Source of the DNA: Micromussa lordhowensis
Lineage: Eukaryota; Cnidaria; Anthozoa; Scleractinia; Lobophylliidae
Direction of reading: 5' to 3'
Length of the DNA stretch: 64,000 nucleotides
NCBI GenBank assembly: GCA_964020085.1
Contig: OZ026596.1
Location: 29,457,822 to 29,521,821 of the forward strand
Under the pieces are notes generated by a model. It saw only the letters and a program-made list of their open reading frames with translations. It was not told where the DNA came from and did not search any database. Shown piece after piece: positions 11,101 through 23,048 of this stretch (positions within the stretch are counted from its first letter, which is position 1; each line of letters opens with the position of its first letter). Made by a program: the position numbers and the translations under genes.

Positions 11101-14099
11101 CGCTTGTATTACGTAACTATCGCTGGAAAGTGTTTTTGTTGGATTGAGCATCGAAATTCGTTACTTCGTACATAAGATAAAACAACATATACAATGTTAC
11201 AACGCACTAACTCGCCAGTTAAGAAAACAACCGTACGTAGTGCTTGCTAACATCTACAATAATTAATAACACTGATATTAAAAGAGAGAGAAGCGACCTT
11301 CCCAGGATGCCGTGCACGCAGAGAAAACATTGCGTGAGTTAAATCTTTCTTTATTTGTTATGACAAATTGCGCATTATCTATATTGCATTGATCCGCGCT
11401 TTCCTGCGGGAGGAAGGGTGTGTTCTACACGCTATGTTGTTTCGCAAATGCTACTGACGAGCCCACTTAATTATCGCATTCGATATTTCTCGTCTATACT
11501 GTTTATGTGCATGATAGAGAAGTGAACAATGCAATGCCAGTTTCTTTTCGGGGCTAGTAGCAGTGATAACTTAGCTTTTAGCAATTGACTTACTTTGGCA
11601 CGAGAAGTAGATAAATGGCCAACTGATTTACCCCGGAACACACGCCAGCGTCTACACTAGGCCGGAAAAATTTGAAAACACAATTTTATTTCTACGGTTT
11701 GGCCCACCGTCCGCACTGATCCATCACGAAAAAGGAGCTTTATGAAAACGATGACATCACGACAACCATATGACTTCCCTGCCCGAGTTTACCTCAGAAA
11801 GACAAGTCTAAAATGACCGGATGATTGTTGCGTATTTAAATTCTTTCGGCGAAGTGTGGATGGATCCTAGCCATAGCTTAAACCGAGCTTAAATTAAACA
11901 CAATGTGTTATCTCCCTGATACCGCCGGGTTTGTTTTCAATTCCACGCTAAACGCCTCTATATTAGAGGCAAATAAATGGTCAACTGATTTACTCAGGTG
12001 AAAGAAGGCGATGCTGGAGCAATTATGTCTCATCACTTAGCAAGAGCTTAACACAGGCCTGAATCAAACACACAATGCAATATCGCCCTTATTCCCCGGT
12101 CGTTTCTCAATTCCACTTTAAATACCTAGCTTTATGATCCTCTATATAACGAATCAACTCTAGTTTATTCTGCCGTGTGAATAATCATTTTTTATTTACA
12201 ATCGTTTTACTGGGAACAACTATTTCTTAATTTTCTAAGCGAAGTAGACTTACATAACGAAGGTATAGTTCAAAGCCCATGAAAATAACACTTGCAATAT
12301 TTAATTACTTCCTGCGGCCGTTTAACAAGTTATATTGGCTGTTATTTCTTGATTATAACTGATCCGAGTCAAAGCATTGTTTACAAGTGACACAGCAAAT
12401 GTTTATTTCTGTTACTAGGTATACAGATTATTTTTTCACTGCTTGCGTTTGGCCATGGAATTCTAACTTTTTTCCAATACAGATAACTATTAAAGCCATT
12501 TTAGACACTCTGCCTCCATATACACTGCAATGACTGATCAGTTTGCGCGTCTGGAAGTATTTTATCCCTAATTAATGATCACCTGATCATGAAACTCGGC
12601 GAAATAAACCTCTTCAGTGATAAGGGGAGTGATCCCTTTAATGGACTTTACGAAAACGGTCCGCCCTAGAGGGTTCACTCTTTCAGGCTGTGGATATTTA
12701 TAAAGGTAGGGTTTTCACGAGCTGAAGAAAAGAAAAGGATAATCGCCATTAGGGTGTTTAAAAGGTAATTTCAAAATATCTTGAACAAAGTCATCAAGTG
12801 TTTCAAGGCGTTGCTTAATCCAAGGTTATAGAAAAGGGATGCACTGCTTCTACTGTGGGTATCCAAAAGGGGCGGTATAAGTTTGTAACGAAGCTATGAA
12901 AAGGGTTACCCTTTCTTTCAGAAACAGGGTACAAAGGTAAGGTTTTGGACCTCTGAGCAGAGCATGATCCCCTCACACCCCCGGGACACTTGCGTGAGAG
13001 ATTTTAAAAGGCCAATATAATAGGTAAATAAATGAAGTCGGTAGTTTGACCGCAAATTTGTGGTTTTGAGCTATTTCTTGTCCATCTTGCAAACACAAAA
13101 TCGAATACGTTGTTTGCCTAAACTGGTTATTAATATTATGGTATGACTACATAAGAAAATTTCTTCACTGTGGTTGGCTCAGAGCAGGCCAGTTTATCGT
13201 AATTAAGTTAGGGACGGACCGTCATTTTGTGAGGAGGGGGGAGGGTGGGGGTTGGGCAATTTTCTGAGGCATGAAATTTTTTTCTCACCTTTAGGTTCTG
13301 CACTGTTCTTTTGGTGGGTAATAGCCTGTGCAATAACCACAAGATGTGGTTAGTGGAAAACACTTGCTAGGTTTATTTCCCGTGGCTCCCGCTTTTCAAA
13401 CTAAATAAACTGCAAAGCCGCGTGAACGAAGATCCTGTTTGATTGAACGTTGGACCTCACAGGAGTTCTAATCAGCCAACCTTGAAAAGTGAGTAAAACA
13501 ATGATAAGTCAAAGACTACTGCGCAAGGCTGACACAACGCCGTATATTTAAAAAAGATTTTGGCTGGCCAGACCACTTGCTTATACAAGTGACGTTAATG
13601 ACTAGTAGTAACAAATCATAATTCGGTATCAATTTTGTCTGATAAGAAATCGGTGCAACTCTAGCTATCAGTCCCAAGAAAACAGCTGGGGGACAAAACG
13701 TGCCGGAGTATATCATTCTAGGATCAGCTATCTAAACGTAAGTATTTGCATGTGTGCATACTATCGGTATGATATGAAAATTATGGAGAACCGAGAAAGC
13801 AGATGATTATTTTTTGATATTCAACAAAATGTGGCGAACGTTTAAATAAACAACCAAATGACAAAAGTTACATCAAAATTTTCAAACAAACCGTTTTTGA
13901 TGAAAACGCGCTTATGTACCTAGTATCATATACACAAACTCTTGTATTATTCCCGGCTACTGTTTGATTCTGAAAGCCCTAATTTACGTACTTAAGTTAA
14001 GGAATCGCGCCTACAAAACGCCGTTCATTTTCGCGGTAAAAATAAATCCACTTGCAAGCATGACAAAGCAGAGTAAGAAAAAAATTCGCGACAAAAACG
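8170..14099. other. AT-rich intergenic sequence, nothing recognised
   Basis: Only short, composition-driven frames are present, none with a recognisable motif or splice context. Minor features are a small inverted repeat around 9050-9130 (aacacccc against ggggtgtt) and degraded repeat-like sequence near 11630-11780 and 12600-12990. No RNA gene was seen. Confidence 0.5.
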
Positions 14100-15775
14100 T
14101 TTATAATTTGGACAAGGTTTCGCGCGTTTCCTTTTGGAGATGATCAGTACAAAGCTTTCCTGTGGAATTCTAGTTTACGATCAGTCCAATATTTTAAGGG
14201 ACTGGGTGAGCATCCTGCGACGCATTCCTCAGAGTCGATCGTTATGGCGGCTTATGGCACATTGAAATAATAAAAGTTATATACAGGTGAAAACTATGTA
14301 TTGAGGAGATCAGGTGATCGGGTTTAGTGTGAAACACTCTGAATCAAGCGGTCCAAGCTAAGCTGGTCGGGGCCATTCGAGAGCCTAGAAATGACGACAC
14401 CCGAGGACAATGCCTAGTAAAAAAATGAATTTTTATTTCGAATTTCGAAATTCGCAATTGTCTAGATTATGCTCAGTGCGCCTATTGGTCTCAGAACTTG
14501 CTCGGGTTAAATATGTAATGCTAGCGTTCAATACCAAATGAAATACGAAAAATTAGCCGCCGCTCGTTCGCCTTCTCACACTCACAGCTGAAGCCACTTT
14601 TAATTTAACATCTTGTGGAAGGCTTCCTTATATAAATGTATCGATACATACGAATACAAACTGAGGTTCGCAGTGGAACGTGCCGCAAACTCTGAAGCGG
14701 TTTTGGAATATTTTTGTTATATTTATCGGAAACAACAAAGGCTGAGATTTGGACTTAATGGTCATGCCATTGCAATTTACTAATGATTTCCGCTGAAACA
14801 CCCTTTGACTGAAACTGACGAATTTGAAAAACTTGCTAAATGTTGTTAATGATCGATCGCGATTTATTTGCTGCTTTATACAGTGACCATTTGATTCCAT
14901 TTAACTAGCAAGAACGCTTGAATTTATTTATTTATTTATTACAGATTAACTCCACTAAAATACAAACAAATAATAAAATTGTAGAATTCTTCTTCTAATT
15001 CTTCTAATCCCGGATGAACGAGACAAGTTTCTCATCACTTCATGTAGCAGAATATAGTCGCTGGAGCATAGAACTCTCTTAATTATCTCCTTGACACGTG
15101 GGAAGCAGGCGGGACAAATTTACAAGTTTATGATGATGATCAGTATGGTGGGAACTTAAACTCTCGGGCTCTAGCTACGGCCCTTTCGTGCAGCCTTCGT
15201 TCAATACAAGGGCGCCATACATCACCAGTATTGGCCCAGTTTCTTAATTATATATGATGAGCCGAGTTGATCAAAATAAATGCTGCCTTAACAGTGATTT
15301 TGTCAAATGATTCAGCTATTGTTTCCCTTTACCAGATGCAGCGATAAGCTTTACACAACACGTAGTTTGTTTCTGCCTAATCTGGGATTGGAATCTTCAC
15401 AATCTAAGCACTGTCGTTCTAATTGGAGACACTGTAACTAAATAAACAAATACTTCAAATAGAACATAAACTAATAAGAATCCCAACTGGTGGGAGGCTG
15501 ACCAGTTGGCTATTTACACAACGCAGTCGAGGAATTAAACTCGGGACTACCGAGGACAGATCCAGATAGCGGTAGGGAAGGATTTGAACGAGAGACTTCG
15601 CCGGGATTTCAAATCCAGTGCCCTAATGACCACTTGGCCACACTGCCCCCACTAAACAAAGCTGCCACATCAAAATGCAGAGAAAGGGGTACCGGTGCAT
15701 TTAAGCGAATAGCTACTCCAGCAGAATTTGATTCGTAGACGTACGTGATATGATAATAATTTGGAGTTTGCACTA
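14100..15775. repeat. Tandem duplication, unit A (non-coding, diverged)
   Basis: Many blocks recur in the same order in unit B (15970-18470). Examples are gacaaggtttcg (14112 and 15982), the block ending gttatggcg, the block starting gtgaaaactat, gatttggacttaatggtcat, a cacgtggga block and tagctactccagcagaattt. The homology is obvious but gapped, so the duplication is old. No open frame is shared. A tRNA-derived SINE has inserted into unit A at about 15405-15653. Confidence 0.75.
15405..15653 (-). mobile_element. tRNA-derived SINE, copy 1
   Basis: On the minus strand the head carries a tRNA-like region with A-box and B-box blocks (a degraded GGTTCAAATCC type). It is followed by a body ending with the same accagttgg and tgggattctta blocks found in copies 2 (23019-23297) and 3 (41770-41993). 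All three copies lie on the minus strand. Confidence 0.72.
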
Positions 15776-15965
15776 GTCAATCAATCAATCAATCTTTATT
15801 AAAGAGGGTAAAAACCCAATAGTTACACAACTAATAAACTTGTGGCCCTCTGAAACTATATGCAAAGTATGTAAAATTATTTAAAACCTGCTGGTAAATA
15901 AAAGTCGAAAATGCATGCAAGATTAGCTAAAAGGTACATTCATATTATAAATATTAAAAAAAAAC
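15776..15965 (-). mobile_element. Possible LINE 3' tail
   Basis: A short TCAA microsatellite followed by ctttattaaagaggg looks like the 3' end of a LINE inserted on the minus strand with a simple-repeat tail. It lies exactly between the two duplicated units. No coding part was found. Confidence 0.35.
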
Positions 15966-16622
15966 GCTTAACAATGTCGACAAGGTTTCGTGAGTTTACG
16001 CTTGGAGATATTAGGTACACAGTTTTCACGAGGATTTCAAGCTGAAGATCAGTCGATAGTCCATACCATTTCACGAGGACGGGCGAGCATCTACAACACA
16101 TTTCTAGAGCCGACTGTTATGGCGTAACGAAAAATTTTAATTTACAGGTGAAAACTATACTGTGGAGACCAGGAGACCTAATGGTTTGGTGTTCAACGCT
16201 CTGATTCAATCGCCGGGTCCAAGTTACGCCATAGCCGGGGTCATTGTGTTGTGTCTTTAACAAGACACTTCAGCACTCTCACAATGCCTTTCCGCGTCGT
16301 TCACTCAGGAGGGAAGAGGGAGAACCTGCAATTGACTAGCATCCCTTTCAGAGGGAGTAGCGAAACTCTGAGCCGCTTCATGGAAGCCTTATAGAGTCAA
16401 AACACCTAGAGCTGTAGCCGCTAGTCTGGTGGAAGGCTTACTTTACTTCCTTAATGTATGAATACATACAAATACCTACTGACAGGCGCTGTGAAACGTC
16501 CCACAAACTCTTAAAGCGTTTTTGATCAGTATATCTTTTGTTATATTTCAATAACAAAGGCAGAGATTTGGACTTAATGGTCATGCCATTACACAGCAAT
16601 TTACTGATGATCCGAAACGCCC

Positions 16623-16667
16623 TTTGTAACTGACGAAGATGATTTTCATCGAAACATGTCTTACAAG
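16623..16667 (+). ncRNA. Hammerhead-ribozyme-like motif (non-canonical)
   Basis: CTGACGA (16630-16636) and GAAA (16651-16654) are separated by a GATG/CATC stem. They are enclosed by a 6-bp helix (TTGTAA 16624-16629 with TTACAA 16661-16666) and preceded by a GTC cleavage-type triplet (16658-16660). This is the hammerhead layout, but one extra A sits between the CTGACGA box and helix II, and helix III is only CATG. Activity is doubtful. The matching place in unit A (about 14818) keeps only the CTGACGA. Confidence 0.4.
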
Positions 16668-16969
16668 TATTTAAAAAAAACTTGATAAAACTTGTTTAAA
16701 ATCGATCGCGGTTTGTTTGCTGCTTTCTCGATCATTTGATTCCATGCATACAAGCAGCAAGAACCCTTGAGTTCTTCTACTCCTGGACGCGACAAAGTCC
16801 CCATTTGATATGATGTAAACATCTCCTTGGCACGTGGGAAACAGGTGCAACGCAGTTCATGATGATCAAAATAGAGATCTTTCCCATACTGACTCTACTT
16901 GATATGCTGATAATCTACTGAAGGGGTAAACACTTACTTTATTAAGGAGCTCAGTCACCGTATTTTGAG

Positions 16970-17296
16970 TTAGTAAATTCTCAGCTCCGACTATTGCATT
17001 TCTAGCTTTTTGATTGGCTAAACTGAAACTCCGACTATGAGCCAATAGTCGGAGTTTTACGTTATATGCAAAATAGTGCGCCAAGTTTAAAAATTTTCCG
17101 CACGAAGTTTTCAACTTCAGCCCTCTATAATGGCCGAAATAAAAATCGGCGGCAAAACCCGGTTTGAGAATTTACTAAAACAATTATTCCATTCGCCCTT
17201 GTTGGATATGAAGTGATTATAACCAACTCGCGCTACGCGCTCGTTGGTTATTTTATCACTTCATATCCAACTCGGGCTCATGGAATAATTGTTATT
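16970..17296. mobile_element. Palindromic MITE, copy 1
   Basis: It starts TTAGTAAATTCTCAGCTCCG. That end is inverted at about 17165-17176, and a second long hairpin with arms containing TTGGATATGAAGTGAT follows. A second copy with a few small deletions lies at 22651-22970 in CA-1 intron 1. The two arms of the first half also contain ccgactat/atagtcgg pairs. Confidence 0.8.
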
Positions 17297-18045
17297 TATT
17301 TTGGCCACGTACAAAATTGCCTTTATATTAAGGAAACCTGAAAATAGTATGGTTTGCTAAGATAGAAACACAAAAGCCCTAGTAGATAGAAGCCCTGTAG
17401 ATAGAAGCCCTGATTTTTTCAGGCTTCTTCTTTCAAATTGCTTAAATTGGAAAATATACTGCGATGATCATTCTTCACTTTCGTCTACAGCCGCAGTTCA
17501 TATATGAATTATTTCGTATATACATCATAAAGAGATAATAATAAACCATAATGGAACAAGGATGGTTGAAGATGAAGAGGATCAACACACGTGATAGACT
17601 CGTGTTACTGCGAAGTCCAATTAAACAAAATGTAAATTTCACGTGACGAGCTCTTGATTGTTTTTACACTCTTTCTGACCGTCTCTTTACTACCTTCTGA
17701 TGCATTTCTGGCTATTAAGAAGGTTTACAAAATTTCCTTATCAATGAATAATGTGGCTTATAATGCAGCCAATCAGGTTCATCACCCGTCATCGTATTTT
17801 TCTAGGAGACTATTTATTTTCTCCATCATTTGCGTTGCCTTTCCAGGCATCACTACATGGCTTATTTGGCAAGCTTTGCCTGGATGATTGGCAGTTTTTT
17901 CTTCAATATTTCAGGCGCGTATTTAGTGTGTGCTTCCCATTCTAGTAGATGATTAGCATATATAGTAGAGTTATGCGAAAGATCTCTAATAGACACATTA
18001 AGGCAGGAATGTTAATTCTCTCTGCCCCTTTTAACAGTTGGACAA
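17297..18045. other. Unassigned insert within duplication unit B
   Basis: No counterpart in unit A and no supported gene. A 15-base block, tagatagaagccctg, is repeated in tandem near 17380-17412. Two overlapping short frames (17654-17945) have no recognisable motif. Confidence 0.4.
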
Positions 18046-18647
18046 AATAGCCCACAGATCAAAATAACTTGCCTTAATAGATGCCTTGCAACCTCCGTTC
18101 AACATAACGGGCGCCATTCATGTGCAAGGTAGAGAACAAGGTATATTGGCTCGAGTTTCGTAATTTCATATGAAGAGCCCACTTGATCAAAATAGACGCC
18201 GCATGACGGCAGTGATTGCGACGAATGGGTCAGCAATTGATTCCTTATACCGGATGTGGCGCTAACGTTAACGCAACACTTAACTTGTTCCAGCCTAATT
18301 TGGGAGTTCAATCTTCGCAATCAAAATTGTTTTCTAAGACAGAACGTTACTCAAAATGCAGTGAAAGGGGTATGCAGATTACCAAATAGCTACTCCAGCA
18401 GAATTTGATTAAATAGACATACGTGCTATTGTAGGATAACTGGGAGTTGTTTGCTTTAGTCAGTGAGTCAAGTGCTTCTCTGACCACAAAATGACCATTT
18501 GGAGTTATTTCTGCTAAATCCAGGTCAAGGTCAAGCACATGTCGCTCGATTGAGTGACTTATGAATACCTGAGATTGATTAAGGTGAAGCAATAAAAAAC
18601 TCTCAACTCCCTTTTGGTCATAAGCGACTTTACAAAGAACAAACTAC

Positions 18648-18825
18648 AGTGGAATCCTGATTTCTTGAACCCTCATTTTTTCGAACCTCCCGATAACTCG
18701 AACCAAAAGTCGTTCCGGCCTCTCCTCAGTCAAACACTGTAATTTTACCCCCGATTTCTCGAACTCTCCGATTCTCCAACCAATTTGCGTTTCCCCTGGA
18801 GGTTCGAGAAATCGGGATTCCACTG
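18648..18825. mobile_element. pogo/Tigger-like MITE with TA target duplication
   Basis: The ends are CAGTGGAATCC and GGATTCCACTG, each flanked by TA (18646-18647 and 18826-18827). The arms extend inward for about 25 bp with a TTCTTGAACC/GGTTCGAGAA block. TA duplication and a CAGTG-type end fit the pogo/Tigger branch of Tc1-mariner. The body is 178 bp with no transposase. Confidence 0.8.
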
Positions 18826-19228
18826 TAGTTCTAAACAAACACAAGAAAACGAATCATATTATGGTGTACTTAAGTATATTAGACCCACATCGAAGATGAG
18901 TTGAAACGCATGAGTTGTTCTACGGTAGTGTTTTGTCTACGATGAGCTAAGATTCCAAGTTGTGTCTATAACTGCGATGATCATGTCTCTTCGTATCTCG
19001 AACTCTCCGATTTCTCCAACCAATTTGCGTTTCCCCTGGAGGTTCGAGAAATCGGGATTCCACTGTAGTTCTAAACAAACACAAGAAAACGAATCATATT
19101 ATGGTGTACTTAAGTATATTAGACCCACATCGAAGATGAGTTGAAACGCATGAGTTGTTCTACGGTAGTGTTTTGTCTACGATGAGCTAAGATTCCAAGT
19201 TGTGTCTATAACTGCGATGATCATGTCT
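18756..19228. repeat. ~240-bp tandem duplication including the right half of the MITE
   Basis: 18756-18988 and 18995-19228 are nearly identical with a period of about 240 bp. The unit starts inside the right part of the pogo-like MITE, so its right end is present twice (second copy at about 19061-19065) while the left end is present once. The near identity suggests a recent local duplication. Confidence 0.88.
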
Positions 19229-22207
19229 TCATATCTTTCTCCGCAGTTTCGCCAGAATTTTCTGATTTTTCCCTAAAAGTCCGATCGTTGTTGGTATGCT
19301 TGCTAGTGGAGAGAAAACCGGTGTATTGTGTCAAATATTTTGACCAAGAAGACAACTCAAAACTCGTTCAGTTTCCCAGTCTCGCCTCTAAAAGCTTGAA
19401 AAAAAAAAGAAGCAGTAAAAATAACTTATAAAAATGTTCATCGGTATCCACTTTTCGGTGAATAATTAGAACATTTTCTAAACGTGTCGGCGTACTCACA
19501 AAGGAAACTGTCATTAGGCCGCCAGAGTTATGCATTTTAATAAGTCTAAACCGCAATGTTCAAGTGCATTGCGAATGAGTCGGTAAATAAACTATTCTCT
19601 TACTAGATGAAAAGATAAGACCAATTTCACAATATCACGCTTTCTGTCTGATGAGCTTTGGTCTCTGAATTTCTATTCGCTTTTCAGTACATACTCTACA
19701 CTGGAAAAACCAGTTTGAGCTTTTTGTAAAAGTGTACACCGTTTTACTAGATAGGTTTGACTGATAGGGATTCATAAACAGACAAACAAAGAGTTGCTTC
19801 TAGAATGTGACATGCCCATTCATGCTTTACTGAGCTTTAACCCCCAAAATGGAATTTTCCATATCTTGTCTATAATAAGTCTTTGGTCCTTTTTGCCTGA
19901 GTTTATAAATTTGTAGTTTCGTCTCTGATGTGCTTTTAAAGTGCGTTGTTTTCTCTGATACTTCCGTAACAAAACCTTGTAGCGTTCTATATTGAGTTTA
20001 CTATTTCACATTCAGTCACCTTTGGTCCCTCGAAATAGCGACGTGATCGGATTAATTTAAGGCTTTAGTATATCGTTATGAGATAACACAAATGATATTA
20101 GCATTGTTTCTAATCCAGTATTTATTTGTCCAAGCCATGAATAAACTATTTTGGACCAACTATTGCCTCAAGACCACAAAAAGAAATCGTTAGAAAAAGA
20201 ACTTAATAGACGACTGTTTCTATTTGACTCAGGTCTATTCCCTGTAAGTAGATACACATTTTTAAAATAAAGTCCAGATTTTTTTCTTAAACGAACGCCT
20301 TATATAAATGCATATTTCGGGACTTTTAGCGCATTCTTCTCGAACAAAAGATGTCTTCTTAAATTGTATATATGCGCATTTTTTTAATTAGTTTAGAAGC
20401 TAGCAAGAAGCTGACCTTTTTCGGAATTTGGCTGAAGTTCGCGTTTGTCTTTAAACTCGCCGCTAAGAAAAAACACTAGTAGAACAGAAGGGCTGATGCA
20501 CATGAAAGAGCAATTTGCTTACATTATGCAAGCCCAATCGCACCTGCAATTTATTCACTTCTTATTAACAGCTTAACGCAGTCAACAACAATAACACTTT
20601 ATTACCCGTTATAAGTTTTATTAGTCATCCTTTTTATTTAGGACGGGACACATTTCCTTGGTAACATGAAAAACAAGAACATCTATAAACAATAAATTCG
20701 GAGGGTGCAGCGGCTAAGCTGTTGTGATATTGTGAAATAACAATAGAATACTGCAGCAAAGTGTAACTAGCTTAGAATAGCGATGTTGCTTGGCAATGGT
20801 TGTGCGCAAAGAAAATTGTAGTCCCAGTTTTGGGTGATAAATTGTACCTTACGCTCAAAGACACAAAATCAAACACTGGGCGACTGCGTGGGATACCAGC
20901 TAAAACAATAACGAAAATAATGCATTCTCAATGGAAACTGTGCCGCTCGGATTTTGATTGCGCAACCAATGAAAAACTAACAAGCGCCCCAAGGGTACCC
21001 TGCCGGCAAAGCTTAATTTGCAACCGCACCAAAGTTTTCCTTCAGATCAGTCGCCTCGCAACAACGTTGGACAATTCGAGGTAAGATTTTTTCTTTACAG
21101 TATATACTCGTGTTTCTATCGCATACGATCTTTTTGACATCGAAAGCTGGATGTTCTGAGCTAAGATGCACTGTCAGGTATTGTTGGTTTACTATCTGGC
21201 GCAGTTTTTCCTGGCAAATGTATGAAGCATATATATTTTCATAGCGGGCTACTCTGTAAATCCGAGATTAAATAAAGTGTATGTATGTATGTATGTATGC
21301 CATACGAGCGGTTTTCTTTACTACGGCCTCTCCTCTTAAATGTTCTCTTCACAAGTTCGCTTGACTAAGTAAAACCAATACCTGTAGGAAAGTTGAGAAC
21401 TACTTTAAACCTGTCTAAAGATCAGGCGCGTATTCCACGACTGACTCAGTATATGTTAATTAGCACAAGGTTAAGTAATGAAAATGTTACATCGCTTGTA
21501 CTAGCTTGCATGCTTTTAGAAGATACTGTGTGGTTTTAAAAAAAGTACTGTAACTTGTGTAGACTTTACTAAAATTTGGATCTTTAAAAGCTCGTAGTTT
21601 TCAGATTAAGCTGATCTTGCCATAGACAAAACAGATCAAAAGGAGGTTACCTATGCTTTGTAAACACACTTATTACGAGCAACTCCTGAATCTCAATTAT
21701 CCTAGTCAGGACTAAAGGAGGGAACGTTTGTAGACTACAGCGCAAAAAAGCTAAGCATCATTAAAGAAGTATTACCAAAATTCGCCAAACGGTACATTTG
21801 TACATTTACTTTAAGAGATGACTTCTATTGTGATTATATTTTCAGTCAAGTGATAAGCATTAATGACAGCTTCAAACAGACGAAGTATTTCGGTCATAAA
21901 TGAGAATTATGTAAACTTGAACGATTTACTTGCATAGAAGCATAAAAGTGAATGTTGGTCGGTTATCTAACTTCATTCCATTTACAGTAAAACCCAATAA
22001 TCTGCAATTCTAATAATACTTTATTGGGCGGAGGGTGTGTTTGCTTTGTTTCGCTTCTTTCCCGTGACATTTTTGTGTACTTTTTGTGTACATTTAGATT
22101 GTGCAATAAAGTAAGCCGCAAGTTGCGAAAACCTTTAAGACAAAACAACAAATCAATTTGACTTACGCACTTACTCTTTCTTCTCTCATTTTTTCCTCCC
22201 TTTTCAG
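19229..22207. other. Upstream region of CA-1; candidate 5'UTR exon
   Basis: No supported protein gene. A strong donor (gag followed by gtaagat, exon end at 21080) precedes the CA-1 acceptor at 22207 and could close a 5' untranslated exon whose start is unknown. The 94-codon frame overlapping it (20800-21084) resembles nothing recognised. A short TATG microsatellite lies near 21282-21299. Confidence 0.35.
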
Positions 22208-22228
22208 GAAAACTTTACAGAGTGAACA

Positions 22229-23017
22229 ATGGACAAGCTTTTGTTAGTTGCATTTGTGTGTATTAGTGGAGTTTCCCTTGCTTCTAGTGCAAGTAAGCAT
22301 GCATGTTTCTACTAAACTTTTTCAGCCGCTAGGTCCGCAATCCGTACGCATACAAAATAGTAGCCTTATTGGCGGTGTTTACACAATTAAGGCAGAAATG
22401 CTATGATTAGATGTACAAAGCTTTCTTTTAGATAACACCGAGCGTCCATTTATAAAACGGGCCCTGAATTTGTTAATTAAAGCAATACTCTTAACTCGAT
22501 AAGTGTACTGAAGGAAAAGCTTATAAAGTAAGTACTTACGATGTCCTTATCTTACATAATTGTGTCTGTAATTCATTTCTGCAGTAAGCATGCATTGCAG
22601 ACCCAATATCACTTTTAATGAACACATATATCATCTACGAATATCCATATTTAGTAAATTCTCAGCTCCGACTATTGCATTTCTAGCTTTTTGATTGGCT
22701 AAAAATCTCCGACCATGAGCCAATAGTCGTAGTTTTACGTCATATGGAAAATAATGCGCCAAGTTTAAAAATTTTCCGCACGAAGTTTTCAACTTCAGCC
22801 CTCTATAATGGCCGAAATAAAAATCGTCGGCAAAACCCGGTTTGAGAATTTACTAAAACAATTGTTCCATTCGCCCTTGTTGGATATCAAGTTATTATAA
22901 CCAACTCGCTCGTTGGTTATTTTATCACTTCATATCCAACTCGGGCTCATGGAATAATTGCTATATAGCTGCTTACGTCTTCACTGTTCGCTCGCTTATT
23001 CTTTACAACGTTCAAGA

Positions 23018-23048
<31 letters not shown>

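Larger units (their letters stand above)
15970..18470. repeat. Tandem duplication, unit B (non-coding, diverged)
   Basis: Counterpart of unit A. It matches along 15970-16860 and again along 18050-18470. The part between is extra and includes a MITE (16970-17296) plus about 750 bp with no match in unit A. It carries the hammerhead-like motif at 16624-16666. The start of unit B follows a LINE-like tail, so the exact breakpoint is uncertain. Confidence 0.72.

Noticed and set aside
20800..21084. 94-codon frame upstream of CA-1
   Set aside because: It ends at a strong splice donor and fits an untranslated exon better than a protein gene; no motif seen.
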